Shown one piece after another: positions 45,910 to 57,512 of a stretch of DNA of 64,000 bases. Origin of the DNA: Streptococcus oralis (GTDB lineage Bacteria > Bacillota > Bacilli > Lactobacillales > Streptococcaceae); contig NZ_CP065707.1 in NCBI RefSeq assembly GCF_016028255.1, positions 1,627,001 to 1,691,000 on the forward strand. The letters run 5' to 3'. Under the pieces are notes generated by a model. That model saw only the letters and a list, made by a program, of their open reading frames with translations, had not been told where the DNA came from and ran no database searches. The position numbers were made by a program, and so were the translations under genes. Position 1 is the first letter of the stretch, and each line of letters opens with the position of its first letter.

Positions 45910-46722
45910 CTAATCAATCCAATAATTCTTATCAGTTCCTGGAACCTGTTGTTCAACAGGCGGTGGAGTCATATAATCTGCTCCAAATTCGTAGACAAGA
46001 ATTTCATGGTATTTTCTCGGAGCCTTCACTACGATGTTTTCGTATGGCATATCAATCAGATCATAGAGCCATTCTTTTTTGATTCCCTCTGGAAAACTTG
46101 GATCAAATATCGTACAGGTAAGATCTGTAGCTTGATTTACACTATATTTCAAAGCAAGATTCTCTAATTTTTGATTCCAAGTTTGTGGAGAACTTAGGCG
46201 AAAAATAGCCGATCCAATATAGCGAGGCAGATTTTTTATCCCCCCATTTTCCGATTTAATTCCTTTGAAATTCAAAGAAGAAAGGCGGACAAAATGTTTG
46301 TAGAGCTTCATTTTCTTACAATCACTTTCCTCCGTCACGACACCATCGTATGGAAAAATGTCAACACAAGTTCCTAATACAACTGTCGGGTCCAGAAGAT
46401 TGGCGTCTCTACGTGTTCTAATATCGTGGACACGCATATAACTGTAAGGATAGCCTTTTGTTTCTCTAAATGAAATCAATTTGTAGTAGGGATGATTCTC
46501 ATTTTTTAAAACCTTATAAAGCTTTTCAAATTCATCTCGCGCCAAAGAAATATCCGTATCATCATCCCAAGGGATAAATCCTTTATGGCGGACAGCTCCT
46601 AGTAAGGTTCCAAAATCAATAAAATATTTAATCTGATGCTTTTCACATAGTTCATGTAGATACTTTAAAATATCCAACTCCACTTGTTTTATTTCTTCAA
46701 GACTTATAACTCTCTCAGACAT
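45910..46722 (-). CDS. LicD-family phosphocholine transferase
   Basis: A 270-residue cytoplasmic protein with the LicD core: YFIDFGTLLGAVRHKGFIPW followed by DDDTDISL (residues ~33-60), then VDIFPYDG (about 117-124). LicD proteins transfer phosphocholine (or a related phospho-alcohol) from a CDP donor to a sugar in teichoic acid precursors. It lies between the ligase/LicD fusion upstream and pce downstream, so it is probably co-transcribed with both. Confidence 0.88.
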   Translation of the reverse strand: MSERVISLEEIKQVELDILKYLHELCEKHQIKYFIDFGTLLGAVRHKGFIPWDDDTDISLARDEFEKLYKVLKNENHPYYKLISFRETKGYPYSYMRVHDIRTRRDANLLDPTVVLGTCVDIFPYDGVVTEESDCKKMKLYKHFVRLSSLNFKGIKSENGGIKNLPRYIGSAIFRLSSPQTWNQKLENLALKYSVNQATDLTCTIFDPSFPEGIKKEWLYDLIDMPYENIVVKAPRKYHEILVYEFGADYMTPPPVEQQVPGTDKNYWID

Positions 46723-46764
46723 ACGTTCTATTCTCCTAATTTCGACTAATTCTTTAAACGATTT

Positions 46765-48939
46765 CTAACTGCGATTTGCTTGCTTAGAACTTTTAGTGAT
46801 TTTCCACAGTTTGAAATCATGGTGAGATACTCTCTGTTCAAGAGGGGGCAATTGCATGTAATCTCCATAGTCAGAGGTCAAAATTTCATGGTAGTGTTTT
46901 GGAATCATAAATTCCTTGCCTTCAAATGTTCCCACAATCACTTGTTCCAACCACTCACGTTTCCAAACTGGCTTATTCATATCCTTGTAAATCAAATAGT
47001 CAACTTGCTCGTAGTCAGCAACTGCTCTAGATTTAGCAAGCTCATCAATTTGCTCAACATACTTATTCGTATTTGTAAAATAGAAAACGACAACAGAAAT
47101 ATAACGAATTAAAGAATTTAGTAGACTTTTCGTGTTGGTAATTCCTTTAAAAGTGTAACAACTCAATTGACGTTTCTTTATGAGCTTCGTCATCTTGTTT
47201 TTAAAATCCGCGTCATCTTCGTAACCATCCACAGGGAAAATGTCTACATAGATTCCCATATTGGAATCTATTCGAACATCCTCTTCTAGCAAGTAGGTAT
47301 GGTTATCCTGCACTTTCATGAAGGGATAGACGTAGTTGAGATTATTTTTATAAGACATGACTTCATAACGTTCATCAGGATGAGCGATGAGGTAGTCTTG
47401 CAACTTTTCATAATCTTCTCGTAACATGCAGATATCCATGTCATCATCCCAAGGGATAAATCCTTGATGGCGAACAGCACCAATTAGACTTCCATATGCT
47501 AAGAAATACTTGACACCAATTTTCTGACAAACCTCATGAATGTACTCCATGATTCCAAGTTCCATCTGTTGAATTTCACTGACATCTGTTACTTCTTGAT
47601 ACCGAACTCCTTCATCCCGTTTACAAACCACTAGTCCATAACCGATTGCCAACCAAAAGATGATATTGATAAAGTTGGTAGAGTACATGATCTGACTTTC
47701 AAACAACTGACCAAACAAGATACCGAAGAAAAGAATCATAATCAATTTGTCAGTATTTTTCTTGGACACAATCAAATAAGTTAAAAAGCGCTTGATGACA
47801 TAACCTAATATAAGAAGGAAGGATACCAAGCCTAGAACTCCCGAACTGACAAATATGGTTACAAAAATATTATGGAAATTCCCACCAATAAGGGAGTTTT
47901 GAATCTCAAATTTACTGAAATATTCTGTATAGTAATCTGGAACATTCCGTACACCATAACCAAAAATTGGTTTGGCACTTCCCATCTTGATTGCGTTTTT
48001 CCAGATATAGGTTCTACCACTTGGTGTTGTTTCAATTAGATGGAGTTCACCATTCTTCTTAGTGATAGACGAATCTGTCTCAGCGTAGGATTGTCCTTTG
48101 TTTAAGTCAAAAACAGTCGCAGTTTCAGATGAGATATAAATTGAAGTTGCATAACTCAATCCAATGTTGGTAGCAGTAATCAGCAAACCAGCAACGATAA
48201 AAGTAAGAAATCGTTTAACGATACTTCCTCTACTAGCAAAGAAACTATAGAGTCCAATCATGAGAAGCAAGGACAATAAGGCCCCTCGACTTTGCATAGT
48301 TGCAAAATAAACTAATTGAATGACGTTGTTCAGTTTAAGATAAACAGAATATTTACTTCCTTTATGGATCAAATACATAGCCAATATAATGCTAATGTAT
48401 GAAAATATCGCACTAGCATTAGGATTAACAATCCCCCACAGACGTCCATTCATGACACCATAGTAATAAGATTGTTCGCCAATCTTAAATAGGATAAGGA
48501 CTCTACTTACCAATAAACCAAACGCAAAAATTGCTGAAGAAAAAGATACAATTTGAACCGTATAGGCAATCCAGTCAAATAATCTTTTAAGCTGACCCGA
48601 TTGTAACATGGTAAATAATAAAACATAGGTTACCATGAAAAGGATTTCAATCACATTCCCAATCAAATGTCCAGAGCGATTGAATATAGCCGATAGCAGA
48701 TGACTCCCAGATAACAAGCCAAATAAGGCCAAAAACTTTCGATCTACTGTAATCTGTTTCCACTTAAACAACAAGGTATAGCAAATATAAAGTACAACAA
48801 TCGCTGACAATCCTTTGTAGAGGGGATTTGCTACCTTATAAACCAGTGAACTCATACTTAAAATCGAAATAAAAACAAACAGATATGCAATCCATAGTTT
48901 TGATTTTCCAAAGTATTCATCCAATTTTGAAAAATTCAT
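46765..48939 (-). CDS. O-antigen ligase/polymerase-like membrane protein fused to LicD
   Basis: A 724-residue two-part protein. Residues ~18-440 hold about 11-12 membrane helices and the O-antigen ligase/Wzy hallmark SGRTYIWKNAI...FGYGV near residue 308. Residues ~450-724 are a complete LicD domain with YFLAYGSLIGAVRHQGFIPW, DDDMDIC near 496 and IYVDIFPVDG near 560. Such a fusion couples glycan joining and phosphocholine decoration in one membrane polypeptide. ATG 48939 is chosen (AAGGAG 6 bases upstream). Whether the ligase part polymerises, or attaches the chain to a lipid or the wall, is not known. Confidence 0.85.
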   Translation of the reverse strand: MNFSKLDEYFGKSKLWIAYLFVFISILSMSSLVYKVANPLYKGLSAIVVLYICYTLLFKWKQITVDRKFLALFGLLSGSHLLSAIFNRSGHLIGNVIEILFMVTYVLLFTMLQSGQLKRLFDWIAYTVQIVSFSSAIFAFGLLVSRVLILFKIGEQSYYYGVMNGRLWGIVNPNASAIFSYISIILAMYLIHKGSKYSVYLKLNNVIQLVYFATMQSRGALLSLLLMIGLYSFFASRGSIVKRFLTFIVAGLLITATNIGLSYATSIYISSETATVFDLNKGQSYAETDSSITKKNGELHLIETTPSGRTYIWKNAIKMGSAKPIFGYGVRNVPDYYTEYFSKFEIQNSLIGGNFHNIFVTIFVSSGVLGLVSFLLILGYVIKRFLTYLIVSKKNTDKLIMILFFGILFGQLFESQIMYSTNFINIIFWLAIGYGLVVCKRDEGVRYQEVTDVSEIQQMELGIMEYIHEVCQKIGVKYFLAYGSLIGAVRHQGFIPWDDDMDICMLREDYEKLQDYLIAHPDERYEVMSYKNNLNYVYPFMKVQDNHTYLLEEDVRIDSNMGIYVDIFPVDGYEDDADFKNKMTKLIKKRQLSCYTFKGITNTKSLLNSLIRYISVVVFYFTNTNKYVEQIDELAKSRAVADYEQVDYLIYKDMNKPVWKREWLEQVIVGTFEGKEFMIPKHYHEILTSDYGDYMQLPPLEQRVSHHDFKLWKITKSSKQANRS

Positions 48940-48960
48940 TTTCAACTCCTTCTCATGATA

Positions 48961-49929
48961 TTAGTTTTTTAATCCAACAATTTTCTTATATAGCCATGGA
49001 GAAATGACAAGTGAAAGGATCGCTACCTTGCGAAAAGTAGTGAAATAAGCATCCTTCCATATTTCGTGTCGATGCTGAACAATCCAAGTCCGTAGTTCGG
49101 CTTTCTCCTTTTGATACTCTTCAGATGAAGTAAATATGATTTTATCGTAAACTGTGATATACGACCAACATTCTCTATTTTTCAATTCAGGTTTTAAATC
49201 AGGAAAAGCTTGTGATACTTGAGCAATGATGTGCTTATAAACTTCTATCGTATCAAGTACATGCTGATTAACAGATGTTGTTGCACTTCCCTCACGATGA
49301 TCATAATAATAAATTGGTTTGTCAATAAATACGCTACTGCATCTTGTCTTCAGTAGCAATTCAGTTAAAAATAAGGCATCTTCAGCTAGGTGATAATTTG
49401 TATTAAACTTTTCATCTGCTAGCAAGTCTCTCTTGAACAGTTTTGCGACTGGAAAAAATGACGTTCTAGTAGTCATCAGTAATTCCTTCATAGTTTCTTC
49501 TGTTGACCAGAGTTCTGTTTTTCCAGAATGTGGAGGTAGGTCTGTTACAATGCCGTTTTTAATATGGTGCAGAGGAGCAATTACAAAGCCTATATTTTCC
49601 CCCTCAACTGCACTAGCTAAAGTAGCTAGGTAATCCTGGGTAACGAAATCATCGCTATCAATAAAGGTAATCCAAGCACCAGTCGCCAGCTGAATTCCCA
49701 TATTTCTAGCATTTGAAACTCCAGCATTTTCGATATGATAAACCTTGATATTCTCATACTGAGATGCTAAGTGATCACAGATCAGTCCACTGGAATCAGT
49801 AGAACCATCATTGATCAGAATTAGTTCAAAATTGGCATAAGTTTGTTGAAGAATCGACTCTACACATCGCTCCAGATAGGCTTCTACATTGTAGACTGGA
49901 ACAATAACGCTAATTTTTTCTCCCATCAT
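48961..49929 (-). CDS. Family 2 glycosyltransferase
   Basis: A 322-residue enzyme: SVIVPVYNVEAYLERCVESI (residues ~7-26), LINDGSTDSSG, and ITFIDSDDFVT with the DxD-type metal site. C-terminal residues ~300-318 include a weak membrane-proximal hydrophobic patch (ILSLVISPWLYKKI). It adds a sugar to a lipid-linked acceptor. Its ATG overlaps the preceding LicD stop by 4 bases (ATGA), and the ligase/LicD gene follows 21 bases later, so it is fully embedded in the operon. Confidence 0.88.
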   Translation of the reverse strand: MMGEKISVIVPVYNVEAYLERCVESILQQTYANFELILINDGSTDSSGLICDHLASQYENIKVYHIENAGVSNARNMGIQLATGAWITFIDSDDFVTQDYLATLASAVEGENIGFVIAPLHHIKNGIVTDLPPHSGKTELWSTEETMKELLMTTRTSFFPVAKLFKRDLLADEKFNTNYHLAEDALFLTELLLKTRCSSVFIDKPIYYYDHREGSATTSVNQHVLDTIEVYKHIIAQVSQAFPDLKPELKNRECWSYITVYDKIIFTSSEEYQKEKAELRTWIVQHRHEIWKDAYFTTFRKVAILSLVISPWLYKKIVGLKN

Positions 49930-50762
49930 GCCCCATATTCTCCCTTATACTCTGTGTAACTCTTGTCCATGTCTGCTATAATCGCATCATGATGTGGTAC
50001 CTGCTTGTCTGCTGGTGGTGGCGTCATATAATCCCCAAAAGCAGTGCTAAGATAGGCATCATAGCCGACTGGGATGGGCATCTCAGTTCCTTCAAATGGC
50101 AAGAAAAGATTGTCTTCAAAGGATGCGATTGGGTATTTGTTTCGCATGTAGCCAGGACCCGAGCATAATTCTGTGATTCCATCGCTCTCAGCCAGACCAT
50201 ACTTGGTCATTTCTTTTTCAGCCTTTTTCCAAATGCGATAACGTAGAGATTTGGGAGTCAAACCGAGTAAGATACGACTTCCCCATTTCATGACTGCACC
50301 ATGTTTTTCTGGAACAGTTTGGGCACAAAAAAGGGAATAGATCAAGGCCCAACGAACCTGTTTCTTACGCTCAGCTGGATTTTTAGGATAATAATCTAAA
50401 GGCAAAACGTCCAAAGCCAAACCATGTGGCAAATCCAAATCCTTCTGATAAGGCTTGATACAAGTTGTTTCTTTATCACGTATAGTAATAAAAAGGTTAC
50501 GGTCTACAAAGTCCTTGTGACTCTTTGACAAGAAATAACGCTCATCTGCATAACGAGGCCATAGTTCGGCTAACTTTTCATAGTCCTTGCGAGGCATGAA
50601 AAAATCTAGGTCATCATCCCAAGGAATGAAGCCCTTGTTGCGAAGGGCACCAATAGCCCCACCACCACAGAGATAGCACAACAAATTATGTTCTTTACAA
50701 AATGCGACGAAATATTCAGCCATTTCCAGACTACGAGCCTGAATCGCTTTCAAATCACTCAT
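49926..50762 (-). CDS. LicD-family protein, first gene of the operon
   Basis: A 278-residue protein with CYLCGGGAIGALRNKGFIPW then DDDLDFF (residues ~28-54) and LDVLPLDYYPK near residue 115. It is a LicD type with the usual DDD metal site but a divergent first motif (GGGAIGALRN instead of GTLLGAVRH), so the acceptor may differ from that of its two relatives in this locus. An SD (AGAGGAGAG) precedes the ATG. It leads the operon behind an extended -10. Confidence 0.85.
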   Translation of the reverse strand: MSDLKAIQARSLEMAEYFVAFCKEHNLLCYLCGGGAIGALRNKGFIPWDDDLDFFMPRKDYEKLAELWPRYADERYFLSKSHKDFVDRNLFITIRDKETTCIKPYQKDLDLPHGLALDVLPLDYYPKNPAERKKQVRWALIYSLFCAQTVPEKHGAVMKWGSRILLGLTPKSLRYRIWKKAEKEMTKYGLAESDGITELCSGPGYMRNKYPIASFEDNLFLPFEGTEMPIPVGYDAYLSTAFGDYMTPPPADKQVPHHDAIIADMDKSYTEYKGEYGA

Positions 50763-50801
50763 GTCTCTCCTCTTCTGTCCAATAACGAGTTATATCGTTT
50801 T

Positions 50802-50807
50802 ATTATA
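50802..50807 (-). promoter_or_regulatory. Promoter of the licD-pce operon
   Basis: On the minus strand TGG-TATAAT (-10 at 50807-50802), an extended -10; the -35 is weak. It lies about 40 bases before the first licD. Confidence 0.5.
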
Positions 50808-50844
50808 CCATAAAAAAGCCTTAAAAATCCATCAGATACCGTAA

Positions 50845-50895
50845 AAAATCAAAGCCCAATCCACCATTTTTACTGGTGAATGAAGCTTTGATTTT
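50845..50895 (-). terminator. Terminator after psr
   Basis: AAAATCAAAGC (50845-50855) pairs with GCTTTGATTTT (50885-50895), enclosing a second small stem (CCACCA/TGGTG-like). T-run on the minus strand. It separates the aro-psr operon from the licD operon. Confidence 0.75.
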
Positions 50896-50909
50896 TATTT
50901 ATTTACATC

Positions 50910-52190
50910 TTATCTCATTCCCATTTGGGCGAGTTTAGTCCGGTATTTGTTCTGGTCGATAAGTAGACCCTGTCCTCCGTAGACATCATAAGCATCCACC
51001 CAATCGCCCAGTTCTGGCACTGTGAGTCTTTCGATACCATTCTGTGCACCTTCGATAACTGATAAGCCATTGGTCAGTAAGAATGTATATGGTAGGTTGG
51101 TAGAAGTCATTCCAAATACTTTTCCAAGTGCTTCTGATCCTGTAAAGAGTTTGGTTGGATCTTTGATTTGCTCAAGAACAGCTGACATGACTTGCTGCTG
51201 ACGTTTGGTACGACCATAGTCTCCTTCATCATCATCACGGAAACGAGCGTAGTTGAGCAAGGTTGAGCCATTCATCTGCTGTTTCCCAACTTTAATAGTT
51301 TGAGTTGGCGATTCGGTTTCTGTTGCATGAAGGTCATCTCCAACTGTGGCTGCTGTCAGAGGCTGACCATTTAACGTTGAAAACTTAGCGTCTATAGTCA
51401 CCCCATCAGGAAATAACGTATCAATGGCAGTTGCAAAGGCTTGGAAATCCACTAGGGCATAGTACTTAATATCCAAATCAAAGTTGTCTTTTAGAACCTT
51501 GCGGACCATTTCAGCCCCTTTTTGCCCTTCTTGTTCCCCGAGTTCATAAGCAACATTGAGTTTATTATCCGTTTGTTTCTTGCCATTCACAATCTGGCTG
51601 TAGCCATCAATATAGACTAGGTTGTCACGCATGAAGCTGACTAGCTTGATCTTCTTATCCGAACCACTAACATTCAATACCATAATCGTATCTGTACGGG
51701 TTTCTGCACTGTTTTGACCAATACGACCATCTGTCCCCATGATTAGGATATTCACCCCGTCTTTAGTATCTTGACCATTAAAGACCTCTACTTGAGCTGC
51801 TTTTGCATCAGCTGGCCTATTGGTAGAAGTTGCTGACTGGAAACCGCGCAGGAACATAAAAATCATCCCCGCAGCCACACAGGTTATCAACAGTAAAAGC
51901 CAAATTAGAACTCGTTTAAAAAATCTTCTTGGTTTCTTCTTTTTCACTTTTGGAAGAGAGGAAAATTTCTGATGTCTATTCGAGCGACTTTGATTGGAAT
52001 ACTGTGGAATCCCAATGTCCTTCCCTAGATTTTTTTCCCTTTCACCTTCATTAGAGGGAAATCCACCGTCCATTTTTCTTTTCAGATAGTCAAATTCTCT
52101 CTTTTCTCTGTCATTTAGGTAATGAATATTCTTAAAAAGGTAATCATAGCGTAACTGCTCATGATGACTTAAAGGGCTTTCTTTGCTCAT
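50910..52190 (-). CDS. psr: LytR-CpsA-Psr family protein
   Basis: A 426-residue protein with a cytoplasmic N-terminus (charged, to about 75), one membrane helix (about 88-108, VLIWLLLLITCVAAGMIFMF), and an extracellular LCP domain: NILIMGTDGR, SAETRTDTIMVLNV, VSFMRDNLVYI and NYARFRDDDEGDYGRTKRQQ. LCP enzymes join undecaprenyl-linked polymers such as teichoic acid or capsule to peptidoglycan. Its ATG overlaps the pheA stop (ATGA), so it is read with the aromatic operon, as in pneumococcus. The licD operon lies immediately downstream. Confidence 0.93.
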   Translation of the reverse strand: MSKESPLSHHEQLRYDYLFKNIHYLNDREKREFDYLKRKMDGGFPSNEGEREKNLGKDIGIPQYSNQSRSNRHQKFSSLPKVKKKKPRRFFKRVLIWLLLLITCVAAGMIFMFLRGFQSATSTNRPADAKAAQVEVFNGQDTKDGVNILIMGTDGRIGQNSAETRTDTIMVLNVSGSDKKIKLVSFMRDNLVYIDGYSQIVNGKKQTDNKLNVAYELGEQEGQKGAEMVRKVLKDNFDLDIKYYALVDFQAFATAIDTLFPDGVTIDAKFSTLNGQPLTAATVGDDLHATETESPTQTIKVGKQQMNGSTLLNYARFRDDDEGDYGRTKRQQQVMSAVLEQIKDPTKLFTGSEALGKVFGMTSTNLPYTFLLTNGLSVIEGAQNGIERLTVPELGDWVDAYDVYGGQGLLIDQNKYRTKLAQMGMR

Positions 52191-53031
52191 AGGCTCTCCT
52201 TTCCTAGGTCCCTTATGGTGAAAATAGGGTAGGTTCCCAGTATCTTGTACTGGATTCCAATTGCTTCTAGTTCTTGTCTGGCAAAATGAACCAGCTCTTT
52301 GTCACTATAGTCTACATCGATAATGAAAAAATATTCTCCCAAGGCTGTTTTAAGGGGGCGACTCTCAATCTTTGTTAAGTCAATCCCTCTCCAAGCAAAG
52401 GTCGAAAGTGCCTTGTAAAGAGCACCAGGTAGATTGTCTGGTAAGGTCAAGGCCAAACTCATTTTTTCAGTTTGCGATTGCAAAGGGATAGTGGGAATCT
52501 CGGATCCTAAAACCCAAAAACGAGTGAAATTGGCTTCCATTTCTTGGATATCTTCTGCTATCAATTCCAAACCATACTCTGCAGCGGAGTTTCTAGGGGC
52601 AATAGCCGCAAAAGGTTGGTCTGGATGTTCAGCAATAAATCGGGCTGCATAGGCTGTGCTTGCCGTCACTTCAAGCTGGGCTTCTGGATAATGCTCCTCT
52701 ATGAACTTCTTTCCCTGAGCCAGAGCCTGAGGATGAGAAAAGATTTTCTCAATTTTTGACTGACCTGGAACTGCCATCAGCTGCTGATGAATGGGTTGTA
52801 CGATTTCTGCAACAGCCTGAATATCCGCCTGATGAAAAAGGTAATCCAAGCTTTCATGCACACTCCCCTCAATGGAGTTTTCAACTGGTACCACAGAATA
52901 GTCCACCAAGCCCTGTTCATAGGCCTTAATAACATCTGTGATATTGGCAAAAGCCTGCAATTCCTCTTTGAGAAATGCTGTCTGCACAACATGATGCGAA
53001 AAAGATCCCTTGGGACCTAGATAGGCAATTT

Positions 53032-53035
<4 letters not shown>
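52187..53035 (-). CDS. pheA: Prephenate dehydratase
   Basis: A 282-residue enzyme for phenylalanine synthesis. The catalytic domain includes AYLGPKGSFSHH at the start and NFTRFWVLG near residue 170. The C-terminal ACT domain carries the Phe-binding GALYKALSTFAWRGIDLTKI and ESRP region (residues ~205-240). There is no chorismate mutase domain. It overlaps aroK by 4 bases and psr by 4 bases. Confidence 0.96.
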
Positions 53036-54874
<1,839 letters not shown>

Positions 54875-55213
54875 CTATTTCAATAATTCTGAAACAGGTT
54901 CAAAGACAATTTTTTCAATGTCTGAAAGGTAAATGGACAATTGTTGCTGTTTAGCAAAGAAATCTGACAAAAGAGCGTTCTCTTGGATTTGCTTGCTGAA
55001 AGACTGCATCTTTTCTTGGAAAGAGGCGTCTGGCATTTGTCCCGTTTGCGCCATGACTTGGATTTCTTGCTGGAAAGCGAGGTAGTCTGCAAAAATCTTG
55101 CTAGCTTGTTCATCAGCTTGGATGGCATCTTTTGCTGCCTTAACTGCCTTGTATTCTGGTAATTCGCGTAACCCACGGCTGAGTTCATTTGCACTATCGT
55201 AAATATTTGACAT
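54875..55213 (-). CDS. YlbF/YmcA-family protein
   Basis: A 112-residue all-helical protein, [20 protein letters not shown] then [20 protein letters not shown], the pattern of the YlbF/YmcA family. In Bacillus these form a complex that affects RNase Y activity and development; the streptococcal role is not defined. It starts 10 bases after tyrA. Confidence 0.85.
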   Translation of the reverse strand: MSNIYDSANELSRGLRELPEYKAVKAAKDAIQADEQASKIFADYLAFQQEIQVMAQTGQMPDASFQEKMQSFSKQIQENALLSDFFAKQQQLSIYLSDIEKIVFEPVSELLK

Positions 55214-55223
55214 GATTTTCTCC

Positions 55224-56327
55224 TTATTTGATGACGACTGTGTAGTCCGTGTTTTCTGTAATTAAGCGCTCAGCTCGTTCCAGATCCTGAGCATTTTTAA
55301 AGGAAATTTGTAGAATCCCGTGAACATCCTCCCGGTTTTCTTCGTTGATGTGGATGTTGACCAAGGAAGTTCCACGTAGCAATTCCAAAATCCGCAAGAT
55401 GACATCTTCTTCATCGGGAACATCGACATAGAGGTCATAAGAGCTATCCACACCTCCACGTTTATGGATTTCCATGGCCTGCCGTTGCTCACGCGCCTGA
55501 TTGAAAAAGTTCCAGATTTGCTCTTCATCTCCATTGCTGATGGACTGACCAATCGCTTCCAAACGTTCCTTGAAATCCGCAATTCGCTCTAGAATAGTCT
55601 CACGATTAGACAAGAGAATGGAAGTCCACATACCTGGCTCACTCTCCGCAATTCGGGTCATATCTCGAAATCCTCCCGCCGCAAAGCGCCTTACCATTTC
55701 GTGTTCTTGTGCATAGACCGCTGTCTGCTCCATGAGACTGGAAGCCAGAATATGAGGAAAATGGCTAATCTGAGAAGTAACCCGATCATGCTCCTTGGCA
55801 TCAATCTCGATAAAACGAGCGTGAAGGCCTGAAAGAAGATCTTTCATTTCCTCAAGTGTTTCAGGACCTGTTAGGCTTGAAGGTGTGAAGATATAGTAGG
55901 CATTTTCAAAGAGATTGACATCCGCAGAGGCAGCTCCTGTCTTGTGACTACCAGCCATGGGATGGGACCCGACAAAGCGGACAGGTTTGCCAGCCAAATA
56001 CTGCTCCGCCACATCTACAATGGCTGACTTAGTCGAGCCAGCATCCGAGATAATGACGCCTTCTTTCAAGTCTAAATCTGCCAACTCCTTAATAAAAGCA
56101 ATGGTCTGTTTGATTGGCAAGGTCAAGATGATGATATCTGCTAGGGGAGCGAAACTGGCAAAATCATCCGTCGCACGGTCAATCATCCCCCGCTCCAAGG
56201 CAATTTCTCTCGAATCCTGACTGCGATTATAACCTAAAATTTCATAGTCCGGATGATCACGCTTGATACCGAGCGCCATCGAAGCACCAATCAGACCGAG
56301 ACCTGCGATATAGATGGTTTTTGCCAT
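55224..56327 (-). CDS. tyrA: Prephenate dehydrogenase
   Basis: A 367-residue enzyme for tyrosine synthesis. The NAD fold [20 protein letters not shown] is at residues 9-28, the catalytic [11 protein letters not shown] near 120-130, and [20 protein letters not shown] near 193-212. Residues ~297-367 ([17 protein letters not shown]) form an ACT domain for feedback by tyrosine. It follows aroC by 9 bases in the operon. Confidence 0.96.
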   Translation of the reverse strand: MAKTIYIAGLGLIGASMALGIKRDHPDYEILGYNRSQDSREIALERGMIDRATDDFASFAPLADIIILTLPIKQTIAFIKELADLDLKEGVIISDAGSTKSAIVDVAEQYLAGKPVRFVGSHPMAGSHKTGAASADVNLFENAYYIFTPSSLTGPETLEEMKDLLSGLHARFIEIDAKEHDRVTSQISHFPHILASSLMEQTAVYAQEHEMVRRFAAGGFRDMTRIAESEPGMWTSILLSNRETILERIADFKERLEAIGQSISNGDEEQIWNFFNQAREQRQAMEIHKRGGVDSSYDLYVDVPDEEDVILRILELLRGTSLVNIHINEENREDVHGILQISFKNAQDLERAERLITENTDYTVVIK

Positions 56328-56336
56328 GAGGACTCC

Positions 56337-57503
56337 TTAATAGTTCTTTGTATAGTCTCGGTGCTTGGAAACTGCCTCTTTTAATTCTTCAAGATTATCT
56401 GATGAGAATTTTTCAAGAATTTCCTGTGCCAACACAGTAGCCACAACAGCTTCCATGACAACACCTGCTGCTGGAAGAGCGGTCGGATCACTTCTCTCCA
56501 CAGTTGCCTTGTAAGGTTCGTGGGTTTCGATATCCACACTCATAAGTGGTTTATAAAGAGTGGGAATGGGTTTCATGACACCACGGACAACGATGGGTTG
56601 CCCATTAGTCATGCCACCTTCGAAACCACCTAGATTATTGGTGCGGCGAGTATAACCATCTTCTTTAGACCAGAGAATTTCATCCATAACTTGGCTGCCT
56701 TTTCGATAACCAGCTTCAAAGCCGAGACCAAATTCCACCCCTTTAAAGGCATTGATAGAGACAACTGCTTGGGCCAATCGCGCATCCAATTTTCTGTCCC
56801 ATTGGACATAGGAACCGAGACCAACTGGAACACCTCCGACGACTGTCTCCACAACCCCACCGATGGTATCACCGTCACGTTTGATTTGGTCAATATAATC
56901 CTTGATTTCCTGTTCTCGTTCTTGGTTGACAATAGAAACTTCTGACTGGGCAGCTCGTTGCTTGATTTCAGCGACTGTCAGATTTTCAGGTACATCGATT
57001 TCCTTTCCACCAAAGACCACGACATGGTTGGCAATCTCCATATCCAGTTCAGCCAAAAGGCGTTTGGCTACTGCCCCAACTGCTACTCGCATGGTTGTTT
57101 CACGAGCTGATGAACGTTCCAAAGAATTTCGCAAATCATCAAAACGGTACTTGATTCCCCCTACCAAATCGGCATGTCCTGGACGTGGATGGATGATTTT
57201 TCGTTTGCTTTTAAGGCGGTCTTCAATGTCCTCCGCAGACATAATGTCCAGCCATTTTTGGTGGTCCTTATTGATGACATCCATGGTAATGGGAGCCCCT
57301 GTCGTCTTCCCGTGACGAACGCCCGAAGTAAAGACAACCTGGTCACTCTCAATCTTCATACGACCACCACGACCGTAGCCACCCTGACGGCGTTTAAGGT
57401 CTCCATTAATATCCTCAGCTGTCAAAGGTAGTCCGGCCGGAATACCTTCAATAATAGCCGTCAGACGGGGGCCGTGTGATTCTCCTGCAGTTAAATATCT
57501 CAT
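56337..57503 (-). CDS. aroC: Chorismate synthase
   Basis: A 388-residue FMN-dependent enzyme. Typical motifs are [20 protein letters not shown] at the start, [13 protein letters not shown] (about 111-123), [17 protein letters not shown], and C-terminal [16 protein letters not shown]. It needs reduced FMN supplied by another enzyme. It begins nine bases after aroB. Confidence 0.97.
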   Translation of the reverse strand: MRYLTAGESHGPRLTAIIEGIPAGLPLTAEDINGDLKRRQGGYGRGGRMKIESDQVVFTSGVRHGKTTGAPITMDVINKDHQKWLDIMSAEDIEDRLKSKRKIIHPRPGHADLVGGIKYRFDDLRNSLERSSARETTMRVAVGAVAKRLLAELDMEIANHVVVFGGKEIDVPENLTVAEIKQRAAQSEVSIVNQEREQEIKDYIDQIKRDGDTIGGVVETVVGGVPVGLGSYVQWDRKLDARLAQAVVSINAFKGVEFGLGFEAGYRKGSQVMDEILWSKEDGYTRRTNNLGGFEGGMTNGQPIVVRGVMKPIPTLYKPLMSVDIETHEPYKATVERSDPTALPAAGVVMEAVVATVLAQEILEKFSSDNLEELKEAVSKHRDYTKNY

Positions 57504-57512
57504 ACACTCTCC

